NCBI GenBank assembly: GCA_947495295.1
Contig: CANLYJ010000002.1
Location: 558,001-622,000 of the forward strand
Source of the DNA: an uncultured Paracoccaceae bacterium
Lineage (GTDB): Bacteria; Pseudomonadota; Alphaproteobacteria; Rhodobacterales; Rhodobacteraceae
Reading direction: 5' to 3'
DNA length: 64,000 nt
The position numbers and the translations under genes are program-made. Shown here piece after piece: positions 17,948 through 26,735 of this stretch (positions within the stretch are counted from its first letter, which is position 1; each line of letters opens with the position of its first letter). The notes under the pieces are model-generated. The model saw only the letters and a program-made list of their open reading frames with translations, was not told the origin of the DNA and did not search any database.

Positions 17948-18471
17948 ACGATGGCTCGGTTTTCGGCTGCGGCAGCGGATGCTTCGCGCATGGCCCATCC
18001 AATAACGATGATCAGGCCACCTGACAGAGCAAAGAAAATCATCTCACTATCCAGGCCAACGGCCAAGCTGCGCTGCCCCGGCGGGTTTGCCATGGTCAGC
18101 AGAACCGACTGCACAGGACGCAGCAGAAACGGAACAACAGCCATAGCAACAAAGCCTTGGCCAATGCGCTGGATCAGACGCGCCGCGTGATCCGTCAGCA
18201 CGTCACCCGCGATATAAGCGCCAAACAACTTGCGCATTTCGTTCAAGGTCCACAGCAGGATCAGCGGGCGCAGCAGGCTGAGCCCGGCAGCCAGTATCAG
18301 CTGCGTGCGCGTCGCATCGAGCGACGGGGTGATATCCACGCTCAACACATCGGGGGTCAGCGGCAGGGCCGCGAGACCACCCACAATTACCAAAGGCAGG
18401 ACAACCATCGCCGCGATGGTGATGCCACGCAAAACACCGGCCAGCTTTCGCACATGTTCTAGATTAGACAT
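17944..18471 (-). CDS. DUF2975-family membrane protein
   Basis: A 175-residue inner-membrane protein with about four hydrophobic segments (near residues 14-34, 50-75, 105-130 and 140-162). ALWTLNEMRKLFGAYIAGD-like sequence in the middle (TLNEMRKLFGAYIAGDVL) is the recognisable DUF2975 feature. It is translationally coupled to the small XRE regulator. The region upstream is AT-rich and shared with the divergent lipoprotein gene, so both probably start from one promoter region around 18472-18536. Confidence 0.8.
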   Translation of the reverse strand: MSNLEHVRKLAGVLRGITIAAMVVLPLVIVGGLAALPLTPDVLSVDITPSLDATRTQLILAAGLSLLRPLILLWTLNEMRKLFGAYIAGDVLTDHAARLIQRIGQGFVAMAVVPFLLRPVQSVLLTMANPPGQRSLAVGLDSEMIFFALSGGLIIVIGWAMREASAAAAENRAIV

Positions 18472-18536
18472 TTTTCACCTTTTTGCTTCTAAAAATTAAT
18501 GTAAAACAATAAAAATATAATGTCAAAGGAGATTCC

Positions 18537-19052
18537 ATGCGCAAACTTCTATTATCCGCCCTCTTGATGTCGGCCTGCACCAGCATCGTGCCATCGACCC
18601 TGATGCGTCTTGATGATGTATCCCCCACAGACGCCGACCCGGCTGGGTTTGCTGTTGATCTATCATTGCCCACTGGTCTGGATATCGTGCCGGGCAGTGC
18701 AATGCTGACATTTGTCGTCCGTCGCAGCGATACCAATCAAATGGCGTCCGGTCGTTTTGCACTTGAAAATGTAGGCAACGTGTTTCGGGTGGCACCTGCT
18801 GACCTGCAAGAGCTACGGGGCCTGCAAGCAACAGCGCGTCAATGGAAGGCAAAATACGGCGCGGCAACAGAAGGATCGCTTAGCATCAACCTGACCCCCT
18901 GCACGCGGGGCGATGGGCCTGATGCAGATGCCCGGGTCAATATTGGGTTGCAGATAGCCGAAGGGGGTCGTTTCCTGCCATTGGTACGGAACGGGCGCTT
19001 ATCCGCCGTTGCGACACCTGCCGATATCGAAATGATGGCAGCCTGCCCCTGA
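18537..19052 (+). CDS. Putative lipoprotein, 171 aa
   Basis: The protein begins MRKLLLSALLMSACTS, a short signal peptide ending in a lipobox (LMSAC), so it should be lipidated at Cys14. The mature part is rich in beta-prone segments and has a second pair of cysteines late in the sequence (LTPCTRGD and MMAACP). No family is recognised. AAAGGAG lies seven bases upstream of the start. A strong terminator follows at 19066-19089. Confidence 0.7.
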   Translation: MRKLLLSALLMSACTSIVPSTLMRLDDVSPTDADPAGFAVDLSLPTGLDIVPGSAMLTFVVRRSDTNQMASGRFALENVGNVFRVAPADLQELRGLQATARQWKAKYGAATEGSLSINLTPCTRGDGPDADARVNIGLQIAEGGRFLPLVRNGRLSAVATPADIEMMAACP

Positions 19053-19065
19053 TGCCCAAACGCAA

Positions 19066-19089
19066 AAGGCAGCCTCGAAAGGCTGCCTT
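19066..19089. terminator. Bidirectional terminator between convergent genes
   Basis: AAGGCAGCCT and AGGCTGCCTT pair around CGAA, lying between the lipoprotein gene and the convergent YceI-OmpA gene. Ts follow within a few bases on the plus strand and a short A/T stretch flanks it on the other side. Confidence 0.75.
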
Positions 19090-19114
19090 GCATCTTTAAA
19101 CCTGTGATATCGGT

Positions 19115-20203
19115 TTATGCGTCAACGACGGAGAATTCGATCCGACGGTTACGCCGCTTGTTCTCGGCTGTGTCGTTGGGGGCAAGTGGTGTGGCTTCGC
19201 CGAAGCCCACTGAGCGGACCCGCTCGGCCTCGATCCCGGTTCCAACCAGATAGGACAGCACGGCATTTGCGCGGGCCTCAGACAGTGTCTGGTTGTAACG
19301 TGCGTCACCGTCAGAGTCGGTGTGACCCGCAACCTGAATGTTCAAATCAGGGCAACGGCTGATGATTTCAGCAATACTATCGAGGAAGGCGGTACTGTCC
19401 TCGGCGAGCGCGGCACTGTTCGTGCCAAAATTGATACGATTTGTCAGCGACAGAATCTCAAGGCGACCCTTGCAGGCCTCAAGTGAAAAATCACCATCAA
19501 CTTCCAGTGCAGCCTGTGCGCCCAGGCCAGATTCATCGGCCAGTTCCAACATTGCATTGGTGAATGTCTGCTGCGTTTCAGCGCGATCAAATGTGAAATC
19601 AAAGGTCACAGTGGCCGATGGAATGATGTCAACCTTTGCGGCCTCTTCAAGCTTGTTCATGCCTTCCATCAAACCAAAATCGACCAACGGCAGCGAAATT
19701 GGCGTCGCCGACGTGACCGATACCCGGTCATCATCAAGCAAGGTTACGGCAATCTCGGCCTCGCGCTCGGATGTGACGCCATGCAGGACAAGCGTGTAAG
19801 GTACTGTCATCACCTTGCGGCGGACATCTTGCAGGTCAGAAATCGATTCTGGATCGATCTGCATGGTGACGACGGCTTCGGGGAAGCGGAATGTTTCAAA
19901 CATCAGGAAACGCATGCGCACGTTGCGCAGGTCGACATTTGTATCCACGGAATCCAGAAGGATGCGCACTGTGGCCAAGCCAGCCTCATCGATGGAGCCG
20001 ATATAGGTGGCAAAGGTGCTGGATTCGACCTTGGTTTCGTTCTTTACAGACTGGAACCGCAGGGCAGAGGCCTCGTTGTTCATCACCCAGCCCGGGGAAA
20101 ATACACTTTCCTGGGCCATAGCCAACTGCGGGCTCAGGCACATTGCGCTGGCCAATGCGGCATATTTTAGATGAGTCGATAGGGTTTTCCGATGTATTTG
20201 CAC
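19115..20203 (-). CDS. YceI-like and OmpA-like domain fusion protein, exported
   Basis: A 362-residue protein with a signal peptide (cleavage near QLAMAQ, residue 30). Residues 35-205 resemble the YceI-like lipocalin fold: an N-terminal ALRFQSVKN, ATVRILLDSVDT and a late DFGLMEGMNKL. Residues 240-362 are an OmpA C-terminal peptidoglycan-binding domain with INFGTNSAAL, VAGHTDSDGDARYNQTLSEARA, VGFGEATPLAPNDT and NRRIEF. The OmpA part should anchor the protein to peptidoglycan in the periplasm. The YceI-like part might bind an isoprenoid or other lipid. The OmpA assignment is firm, the YceI one moderate. Confidence 0.82.
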   Translation of the reverse strand: MQIHRKTLSTHLKYAALASAMCLSPQLAMAQESVFSPGWVMNNEASALRFQSVKNETKVESSTFATYIGSIDEAGLATVRILLDSVDTNVDLRNVRMRFLMFETFRFPEAVVTMQIDPESISDLQDVRRKVMTVPYTLVLHGVTSEREAEIAVTLLDDDRVSVTSATPISLPLVDFGLMEGMNKLEEAAKVDIIPSATVTFDFTFDRAETQQTFTNAMLELADESGLGAQAALEVDGDFSLEACKGRLEILSLTNRINFGTNSAALAEDSTAFLDSIAEIISRCPDLNIQVAGHTDSDGDARYNQTLSEARANAVLSYLVGTGIEAERVRSVGFGEATPLAPNDTAENKRRNRRIEFSVVDA

Positions 20204-20455
20204 GTCTTAACTCCACAATCACAAATTTATACATGATGCAGGCCAGTCGAAAATGACCGCATCTTACGAATGACGATTTCAGCACAGACCCGGATAGTAG
20301 CGGAAACGGTGCTTCTCTCAAAACGGATCGCAGCCAAATCTGGCGATTTTATGGAAACGAAAATAGAAGTTCAGGGTTGCCCGACGGTATTGATCAGTGC
20401 GATTATGTGTATAAGTGGGACCGACGGCACCGAGTAGTATTTTTTGGAGTTTTAT

Positions 20456-21637
20456 ATGTTTTTCAGGACTTTAGCAGCCCTTGGGGCGCTATCATTTGTT
20501 CCTTCCGGGGCACTCGCGCAAGACCGGATCGCTTTGGTGATTGGTAATGGGGATTACCAAAATGTCACATCTGTTGCGCATGCGCGCGATGGTGCGCAGG
20601 TCATCGAATCGGGCCTTACTGAGATCGGATTCGATGTTCAGCGCCTTGAAAATGCGACTGCGGCCGAGATGCAGGCAGGTATTTTTGAATACACGCAACG
20701 CCTGGCAGACGCCGAACCGGGCAGCATTGGGTTCATATACTATGTTGGCCACGGCGCAGGCACCGAAACAGAAAATTACCTGTTACCCGCAGATGTCGTT
20801 TTGGACAGTGCCGCAGATTTGCCGGTCGCATCGGTTCCGATGTCAACGCTGCTGACACCGCTGGATTGGGATGAAGAAAAGAAATCAATCGTTGTTGTCG
20901 ATTGCTGTGCGGGTGACCCTGCCAATGTGTCGTCAATCGGGCTGGCAGAATTGCTTGCGGCAGATGGCAACCTTGTTGTGTTTGCCGCCCCGCTGGGTGG
21001 CGAAGCGGTACAGGATACAACCTTTGCACGGCAATTAGCCGATGTGATGGTGCAGGCAGATCCATTTCTGGATCTGGCAGCGATTGAACTGGCGGCAAGT
21101 AAGTCGTTTTATGTCAGCTCTGCTCTTGACCCGTCAGAGGCGCCATCGCGCGATCCAGAAACACTGGCCTGGCAACAGATCGAGAGCAGCGATATCTCAG
21201 CCGATTTTGTGAACTTTCTGGAAACATACCCAACCGGCAGACATAGCGACCTTGCAAAAACCAAGCTGGTTGCGCTGCTGGCGACTGAACTGGCTGCGGC
21301 GCAACAGCCTGCGGTTGATGAACCAGCAGCACCGGTTGAAACATCAGCGGTGTTCTTTGATGTGCCGCTTCAGAATGGTGACCCGGAAATCGTGGGTCAG
21401 ACCCTTGCGGAACTGATCAAGGGTAATCCGTTGTTTCCCCCGGTAGAAGGGCTGCCGGAAAGTTATTGGAAGGATCAGGAATGTTCGAACTGCCATGACT
21501 GGCAGCGTGCAAACCTATGTGACCAAGCAAATACCTATCTGTCGGATGCTGGGTCACAAAATTTGGGAAAACAGCATCCATATGGCGGGACCTTTAAGCA
21601 AAACCTGCAAAGCTGGGCGCGCGGTGGATGTGAATAG
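20456..21637 (+). CDS. Secreted caspase-like (metacaspase/C14) protein with C-terminal CxxCH motif
   Basis: A 393-residue exported protein. The ATG at 20456 is preferred over a TTG 12 bases earlier because TTTGGAG is correctly spaced and a signal peptide follows (MFFRTLAALGALSFVPSGALAQ). Residues 23-200 form a caspase-fold p20-like domain: RIALVIGNGDY, the catalytic His99 in YYVGHGAG and the catalytic Cys in VVVDCCAGD (Cys150 or 151). After a variable, acidic linker, residues 335-393 contain CSNCH (343-347) plus two further cysteines. CSNCH has the form of a c-type haem site. Substrate and role are unknown. Confidence 0.8.
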   Translation: MFFRTLAALGALSFVPSGALAQDRIALVIGNGDYQNVTSVAHARDGAQVIESGLTEIGFDVQRLENATAAEMQAGIFEYTQRLADAEPGSIGFIYYVGHGAGTETENYLLPADVVLDSAADLPVASVPMSTLLTPLDWDEEKKSIVVVDCCAGDPANVSSIGLAELLAADGNLVVFAAPLGGEAVQDTTFARQLADVMVQADPFLDLAAIELAASKSFYVSSALDPSEAPSRDPETLAWQQIESSDISADFVNFLETYPTGRHSDLAKTKLVALLATELAAAQQPAVDEPAAPVETSAVFFDVPLQNGDPEIVGQTLAELIKGNPLFPPVEGLPESYWKDQECSNCHDWQRANLCDQANTYLSDAGSQNLGKQHPYGGTFKQNLQSWARGGCE

Positions 21638-21747
21638 GTTGCTGGAGGCATCTTTGCGAATGACGGCGACGTCATTCATTGAAATTCAGCCCCGCTGTTG
21701 CTACCTTACCGTCATGCAAGGCGGCGAGCAGATTTCGCCGCGTTTCT

Positions 21748-21753
21748 AGGAGG
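21748..21753 (+). promoter_or_regulatory. Perfect Shine-Dalgarno sequence upstream of rsfS
   Basis: AGGAGG stands 59 bases before the rsfS ATG at 21813, which has no Shine-Dalgarno sequence of its own. It is eight bases before an in-frame CTG (21762) that would lengthen RsfS by 17 residues. It also lies three bases before an ATG (21757) opening a 19-codon frame whose TGA overlaps the rsfS ATG. Either a CTG start or a short coupled leader is possible. Confidence 0.5.
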
Positions 21754-21812
21754 ACAATGCACTGTCTCTTACCACCTCGGCTGGAACAACAGCCGCCCCT
21801 GGGGCGCACAGC

Positions 21813-22169
21813 ATGAGTGCCCCAAAAACTGCGACAAGCGAAGGGCTTTTGAAGGCCGTTCTCAAATCTCTTGAAGATGACAAAGGCGAAGACATCGTGC
21901 AGATCAATCTGCGCGGCAAGTCTGAAATGGGCGACTACATGGTCATCGCCAGCGGTCGTTCGACCCGGCAGGTCACCGCCATGGCGGAAAAGCTGACCGA
22001 CCGGCTCAAGCAGGAATTCGGCGTGATCTCCAAGGTTGAAGGCAAGGATACGGGCGATTGGGTCCTGATCGATACTGGCGATATCATCGTTCATATCTTC
22101 CGCCCCGAAGTGCGCGAGTTCTACCAGCTTGAAAAAATGTGGCAGCCCGGGGCAGCCGCAGCAGGCTGA
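21813..22169 (+). CDS. rsfS: Ribosome silencing factor (Iojap family)
   Basis: A 118-residue RsfS protein with SLEDDKGEDIVQINLRGKS, GDYMVIASGRSTRQV, KVEGKDTGDWVLIDTGDIIVHIF and REFYQLEKMW, all standard for the family. It binds ribosomal protein uL14 and blocks subunit joining in starvation. The true start may be CTG 21762, because the only good ribosome binding site fits that codon. The stop overlaps the rlmH start (TGATG). In many bacteria rsfS and rlmH are neighbours, as here. Confidence 0.93.
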   Translation: MSAPKTATSEGLLKAVLKSLEDDKGEDIVQINLRGKSEMGDYMVIASGRSTRQVTAMAEKLTDRLKQEFGVISKVEGKDTGDWVLIDTGDIIVHIFRPEVREFYQLEKMWQPGAAAAG

Positions 22170-22639
22170 TGCGGGTTCATATCTGTGCGGTGGGCCGTTT
22201 GCGCAAAGGGCCCGAGCGCGATCTTTATGATGACTACCTGACCCGGTTCGACCGCACCGGGCGGGCACTGGCCCTTGGCCCTGCGCAACTTATCGAAATC
22301 GAAGACAAAAAGGGCGGCGGCTTGGCCGCCGAAGCGATGCTTTTGGCACGCGCTATTCCCGATGGGTCGCTGGTCTGCACGATGGATGAGCGCGGCAAGC
22401 AGATGTCCTCCCCGGACTTCGCCAAACAACTTGGCGCGTGGCGCGATCAGGGGCGGCAAGATCTGGCTTTTGTGATTGGCGGTGCGGATGGGATCGATCC
22501 GGGGCTGCGCGCACAGGCTGATGCGTCACTGAGTTTTGGCAAGATGGTCTGGCCACATATGCTGGTCCGGGTGATGCTTGCGGAGCAGCTTTACCGTGCC
22601 GCATCAATTCTCTCCGGTGGTCCCTATCATCGCGCTTAG
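22169..22639 (+). CDS. rlmH: 23S rRNA (pseudouridine-1915-N3)-methyltransferase RlmH
   Basis: A 156-residue SPOUT methyltransferase of exactly the family length when started at the ATG that overlaps the rsfS stop. MRVHICAVGRLRKGPERDLYDDY is the usual N-terminus. FVIGGADGID and the trefoil-knot segment LSFGKMVWPHMLVRVMLAEQLYRA are the SAM-binding motifs, and the protein ends in YHR plus one residue. It methylates pseudouridine 1915 in helix 69 of 23S rRNA on assembled ribosomes. Confidence 0.95.
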   Translation: MRVHICAVGRLRKGPERDLYDDYLTRFDRTGRALALGPAQLIEIEDKKGGGLAAEAMLLARAIPDGSLVCTMDERGKQMSSPDFAKQLGAWRDQGRQDLAFVIGGADGIDPGLRAQADASLSFGKMVWPHMLVRVMLAEQLYRAASILSGGPYHRA

Positions 22640-22680
22640 GGACGCCTCCGGCGGGAGTATTTTGGGCAAGGTGATGAGGC
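22640..22680 (+). repeat. Candidate roseobacter-type intergenic element
   Basis: The sequence after the rlmH stop contains GCCTCCGGCGGGAGTATTTT, a short GC hairpin with a T-rich tail. Sequences of this form recur after genes in Rhodobacteraceae in my recollection. Only one copy is seen in this window, so the repeat status is not shown here; it may simply act as a weak terminator. Confidence 0.3.
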
Positions 22681-22742
22681 AATTGGTTTTGTTTTTGCCT
22701 ATGTCGCGCTAATGGACAGGGTAAGAAATGAAGGAGGCTGTA

Positions 22743-24254
22743 ATGCCAGCACCAAAACCTGTTGTCTTATGTATCCTTGATGGTTGGGGTCTGCGCGAGG
22801 ACAGCACCGCCAACGGGCCCAAACTGGCACATACCCCAAATTTTGATACCGTAATGCAAGGTCCCCATGCTCAGCTTTTGACCCATGGCAATGATGCGGG
22901 GCTGCCCAAAGGCCAGATGGGCAATTCCGAGGTGGGCCATACCAATATCGGGGCCGGGCGGGTCGTTGCCATGGATCTGGGCCAGATCGAATTGGCGATC
23001 GAAGATGGATCATTCTTCAAGGCCGACGCGCTTCAGGCTTTCGTCGCCCGGATGCAAGACAGCGGTGGCACGGCGCATTTGATGGGTGTCGTTTCAGACG
23101 GGGGCGTGCATGGGCATATTGATCACGTTGTCGCTGCCGCGAAGGCCGTCACCGATGCCGGTGTCCCCGTGGCCATTCATGCGATCACTGACGGGCGCGA
23201 TGTGGCCCCGTCTTCCGCCGCTGACTTCATGGCCGAACTTGAAAAGAAGCTGCCAAAAGGGGCGAAGATCGTCACCGTCATCGGGCGTTACTACGCCATG
23301 GACCGGGATAACCGGTGGGAACGGGTGGAAACCGCCTATGACGCCATGGTCAACGCACTGGGCGCGCAAGCGGAAAACCCGGCCACCGCGATCCAAACCT
23401 CTTACGATGATGGCAAGACTGATGAGTTCATCCCGGCCACAGTTATCGGTGACTATACGGGCTTCGCACAGGGCGATGGGCTTTTTTGTCTGAACTTCCG
23501 TTCTGACCGCGCCCGCGAAATTCTTGCAGCCATCGCCGACCCGGGTTTCGACGGCTTTGCCCGGACGCAGCCACAGCTTGCCGCCCGTCTTGGCATGGTC
23601 AGCTATTCCGACAAACATGATGCGTGGTTCGATACTGTTTTTCCCAAACGCGATATCCAGAACACGCTGGGCGCATGGGTTGCCAAACATGGGTTGCGCC
23701 AGTTCCGGTTGGCTGAGACGGAGAAATACCCCCACGTGACATTTTTCCTTAATGGCGGGGCTGAGACACCGGAAAAGGGCGAAGAACGCTACATGGCGGC
23801 ATCCCCCAAGGTTGCCACTTACGATCTGCAACCCGAAATGTCCGCTGCCGAAGTGACAGAACATTTCGTCAAGGCGATCGACGACGGCTATGACCTGATC
23901 GTCACCAATTATGCCAATCCTGATATGGTCGGGCATACAGGCGATCTGGACGCGGTAATCAAGGCCTGTGAGGCGGTGGATCACGGGCTGGGCCAAGTTT
24001 GCCAAGCGCTTGAAAAGGCGGGCGGCGCGATGATTGTCACCGCGGATCATGGCAATTGTGAAACCATGGTTGATCCCGAAACCGGTGGGCCGCATACCGC
24101 GCACACAACCAACCCCGTACCCGTGGCGCTTGTCGGTGGTCGGGCGGGAGCGCAGCTGCATGACGGGCGGCTGGCCGATCTGGCCCCAACCATCCTTGAC
24201 CTGATGGGCCTTGATCTGCCACCCGAAATGACCGGGAAAAGCCTGATTTCATGA
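22743..24254 (+). CDS. gpmI: 2,3-bisphosphoglycerate-independent phosphoglycerate mutase
   Basis: A 503-residue iPGM. The start at 22743 is set by AAGGAGG at 22731-22737; an ATG 15 bases earlier lies upstream of that site. CILDGWGLR carries the first metal-binding Asp, MGNSEVGHTNIGAGR contains the phospho-accepting Ser, and VTADHGNCE and HTAHTTNPVP complete the two-metal site. It interconverts 2- and 3-phosphoglycerate in glycolysis and gluconeogenesis. The stop overlaps the start of the EnvC-like gene by four bases. Confidence 0.96.
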   Translation: MPAPKPVVLCILDGWGLREDSTANGPKLAHTPNFDTVMQGPHAQLLTHGNDAGLPKGQMGNSEVGHTNIGAGRVVAMDLGQIELAIEDGSFFKADALQAFVARMQDSGGTAHLMGVVSDGGVHGHIDHVVAAAKAVTDAGVPVAIHAITDGRDVAPSSAADFMAELEKKLPKGAKIVTVIGRYYAMDRDNRWERVETAYDAMVNALGAQAENPATAIQTSYDDGKTDEFIPATVIGDYTGFAQGDGLFCLNFRSDRAREILAAIADPGFDGFARTQPQLAARLGMVSYSDKHDAWFDTVFPKRDIQNTLGAWVAKHGLRQFRLAETEKYPHVTFFLNGGAETPEKGEERYMAASPKVATYDLQPEMSAAEVTEHFVKAIDDGYDLIVTNYANPDMVGHTGDLDAVIKACEAVDHGLGQVCQALEKAGGAMIVTADHGNCETMVDPETGGPHTAHTTNPVPVALVGGRAGAQLHDGRLADLAPTILDLMGLDLPPEMTGKSLIS

Positions 24255-25330
24255 GGCCGGCCGCCCTGATCATCTGTCTGGCGTTTCCTGTACAGGCGCA
24301 AAGCCCTGAAGCGGCAGCAGGAGCCGCAATGGAACGGTTGACGGCGGCGCAAACGCAGTTGACGACCGCGCAAACGCGACGTGATCGGGTGCAAGCATTG
24401 ACCGAAACGGTACAGTCTTACGAAGATGGGCTTGCCGCCTTGCGCGATGGGCTGCGGCAGGTTGCTGCCAGCGAAACGGCCCTGTTGGCGGAGATTACCG
24501 AGAATCGCGCTGCGCTGGAAAAAATCCTGGGCACGTTGCAGCGGATAGGGCGCACACCAATTCCCGTGGTGCTGGACCACCCGGATGGGGCATTGTCCGC
24601 CGCGCGGGCCGGTGGCATCGTGGCCGATCTGACACCGGCGCTGCAAACCCAGGTCACCGATTTGCGCAGGCAACTGGCGGCACTGACGCAGCTGCGCGAC
24701 CTGCGCGAGACGGCGGCGCAAACCTTGCATGATGGGTTGCAAGAGGCGCAAACCGCACGCGCCGCGCTTGGTCAGGCAATATCGGAACGGACCGATCTGC
24801 CCCAGCGTTTTGAACAGGACCCGTTGCAGGTCGCACTTTTGCAAGCCAGTACAGAAACGCTGGATGCCTTTGCAACAGGGCTGGCCGGTACGCTGCCATC
24901 CAATCAGACGGAATTCGTTGCATCGGGTATTCTGGACTTGCCTGCCGATGGCGAAGTTCTGCCCGATGACGGGCAAGGGCGGTCCGGTGTGTGGATCGCA
25001 ACCGCACCGCAAGCGCTGGTGAAAACGCCTGTCGCGGCGACACTGCTTTACCAAGGGCCACTTTTGGACGACGGGCATGTGGTGATCCTTGAACCGGCGG
25101 CAGACGTGTTATTTATCATCGCAGGTATGGACCAAACATTCGGGACAGCCGGCCAAATCCTGCCTGCGGGGACGCCGATTGGGCTGATGGGCGGTGATCT
25201 GATGGAAAATGACGGCAAAGTGAGCCAAAATAATGCCTTTGAGGGCGGTCAACATAAGCAAAGCCTTTATCTTGAAGTGCGAGAAGGGCAAAGTCCGACC
25301 AACCCTGACGCATGGTTTGCGCTGGAATAG
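24251..25330 (+). CDS. EnvC-like murein hydrolase activator (degenerate LytM domain)
   Basis: A 359-residue exported protein with a short signal peptide ending VQAQ (near residue 17). A long coiled-coil rich in Ala, Gln and Thr spans about residues 20-190 and is followed by a LytM/M23-like domain (DGQGRSGVWIATAPQALVKTPVAATLLYQGP ... DDGHVVILEPAADVL). The zinc ligands HxxxD and HxH of active M23 peptidases are missing, as expected for EnvC-type activators that stimulate amidases during cell separation. It lies between gpmI and ctpA, a common alphaproteobacterial arrangement. Confidence 0.85.
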   Translation: MRPAALIICLAFPVQAQSPEAAAGAAMERLTAAQTQLTTAQTRRDRVQALTETVQSYEDGLAALRDGLRQVAASETALLAEITENRAALEKILGTLQRIGRTPIPVVLDHPDGALSAARAGGIVADLTPALQTQVTDLRRQLAALTQLRDLRETAAQTLHDGLQEAQTARAALGQAISERTDLPQRFEQDPLQVALLQASTETLDAFATGLAGTLPSNQTEFVASGILDLPADGEVLPDDGQGRSGVWIATAPQALVKTPVAATLLYQGPLLDDGHVVILEPAADVLFIIAGMDQTFGTAGQILPAGTPIGLMGGDLMENDGKVSQNNAFEGGQHKQSLYLEVREGQSPTNPDAWFALE

Positions 25331-25344
25331 AAACGGGATACGTG

Positions 25345-26691
25345 ATGAAAAAGTTGATAATGGCCGCCATTGGCGGAGCGGTTCTTGGACTTGTTGCCAC
25401 CAGCCAAATCGCTGGCCCACTGCTGGCGCAAGAGGCAGAGAATAACGCAAGCGTTTATGAACAGCTTGATCTGTTTGGCGACATCTTTGAACGCATCCGC
25501 ACTGGCTATGTCGAAGACGTCAATGACAAGGAACTGATCGAGGCGGCGATCAACGGCATGCTGACCTCGCTTGATCCGCATTCCAGCTACCTCTCTGCCG
25601 ATGATGCTGCCCGGATGCGGGTGCAGACATCCGGCGAATTTGGCGGTTTGGGGATCGAGGTCACGCAGGAAGAAGGCTGGGTCAAGGTAGTGTCGCCCAT
25701 GGATGGCACCCCGGCCGATGCGGCTGGCGTGATCGCTGGGGACTACATCACAGCCGTTGATGGGGAAAGCGTGCTTGGCCTGACCCTTGATGATGCGGTC
25801 AACATGATGCGCGGGCCGGTCGGGTCAGAGATTATCATCACCATCGTGCGCGAGGGCGAGGTCGAACCGTTTGACGTGTCGATCATTCGCGACACAATCA
25901 AGCTGACAGCCGTGCGCAGCCGGACCGAAGGCAATGCTGTGGTCCTGCGGATCACGACGTTCAACGATCAGACGTTCCCGAACCTGCGCGACGGCATGGA
26001 AAAGCAGATCGAAGAGGCGGGGGGCATCGACAATATCGACGGCATCGTCCTTGATTTGCGCAATAACCCCGGGGGTTTGCTGAACCAGGCGATCATCGTG
26101 TCTGACGCGTTTCTTGATGCGGGCGAGATTGTATCGACTCGCGGGCGCGCGGCCGGTGATGGCGAACGTTGGAATGCTGAAGACGGCGATCTGGCTGACG
26201 GCAAACCAATCGTTGTTCTGATCAATGGCGGCTCTGCGTCGGCGTCCGAGATTGTGGCCGGTGCCTTGCAGGATCACCGCCGGGCGATTGTTGTGGGGAC
26301 AAATTCATTCGGTAAGGGATCGGTGCAAACCGTGGTTCCGCTGCGCGGCGATGGTGCGATGCGCCTGACAACGGCGCGCTATTACACGCCTTCGGGCCGG
26401 TCCATTCAGGCGCTTGGTATCTCTCCTGATATCATCGTGGAACAGCCGCGCCCGCGCCCTGCCACGGACGAAGAAGATGAGGATCAGCCGCGCCAGCGCT
26501 CAGAAGCAGATCTGCGTGGATCGCTTGATAATGACAGCCTGACAGAAGATGAAATCAGCCAGATCGAAGAAGACCGGGCGCGCGCCGAAGCTGCGGCGCA
26601 ACTGCGTGAGGATGACTACCAACTGGCCTATGCCATCGATATTCTCAAAGGGCTGAATGCGCTGGGTCCAACGGCCATGGTGCAGCAATAA
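25345..26691 (+). CDS. ctpA: C-terminal processing peptidase, S41 family
   Basis: A 448-residue periplasmic protease. The start at 25345 gives a signal peptide (MKKLIMAAIGGAVLGLVATS). A PDZ domain covers about residues 95-175 (GGLGIEVTQEEGWVKVVSPMDGTPA). The catalytic serine is in NGGSASASEIVAGALQDH and the lysine in NSFGKGSVQT. The tail from about residue 375 is highly acidic. CtpA-type proteases trim or degrade envelope proteins, often murein hydrolases, which fits the EnvC-like neighbour 14 bases upstream. Confidence 0.94.
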   Translation: MKKLIMAAIGGAVLGLVATSQIAGPLLAQEAENNASVYEQLDLFGDIFERIRTGYVEDVNDKELIEAAINGMLTSLDPHSSYLSADDAARMRVQTSGEFGGLGIEVTQEEGWVKVVSPMDGTPADAAGVIAGDYITAVDGESVLGLTLDDAVNMMRGPVGSEIIITIVREGEVEPFDVSIIRDTIKLTAVRSRTEGNAVVLRITTFNDQTFPNLRDGMEKQIEEAGGIDNIDGIVLDLRNNPGGLLNQAIIVSDAFLDAGEIVSTRGRAAGDGERWNAEDGDLADGKPIVVLINGGSASASEIVAGALQDHRRAIVVGTNSFGKGSVQTVVPLRGDGAMRLTTARYYTPSGRSIQALGISPDIIVEQPRPRPATDEEDEDQPRQRSEADLRGSLDNDSLTEDEISQIEEDRARAEAAAQLREDDYQLAYAIDILKGLNALGPTAMVQQ

Positions 26692-26698
26692 CGCATAC

Positions 26699-26721
26699 CG
26701 GGCGGCGGATTGCGCCGCCCG
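26699..26721. terminator. GC-rich hairpin between convergent ctpA and the demethylation operon
   Basis: CGGGCGGCG and CGCCGCCCG pair perfectly around a five-base loop, eight bases after the ctpA stop. It has no T-run on either strand. It probably serves as an mRNA 3' end for both converging transcripts. Confidence 0.6.
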
Positions 26722-26735
26722 ACAGCAGATAAATA

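Noticed and set aside
23094..25078. Two long minus-strand frames (about 355 and 343 codons)
   Set aside because: They are antisense shadows of gpmI and the EnvC-like gene, with His/Arg-rich low-complexity products and no start signals.
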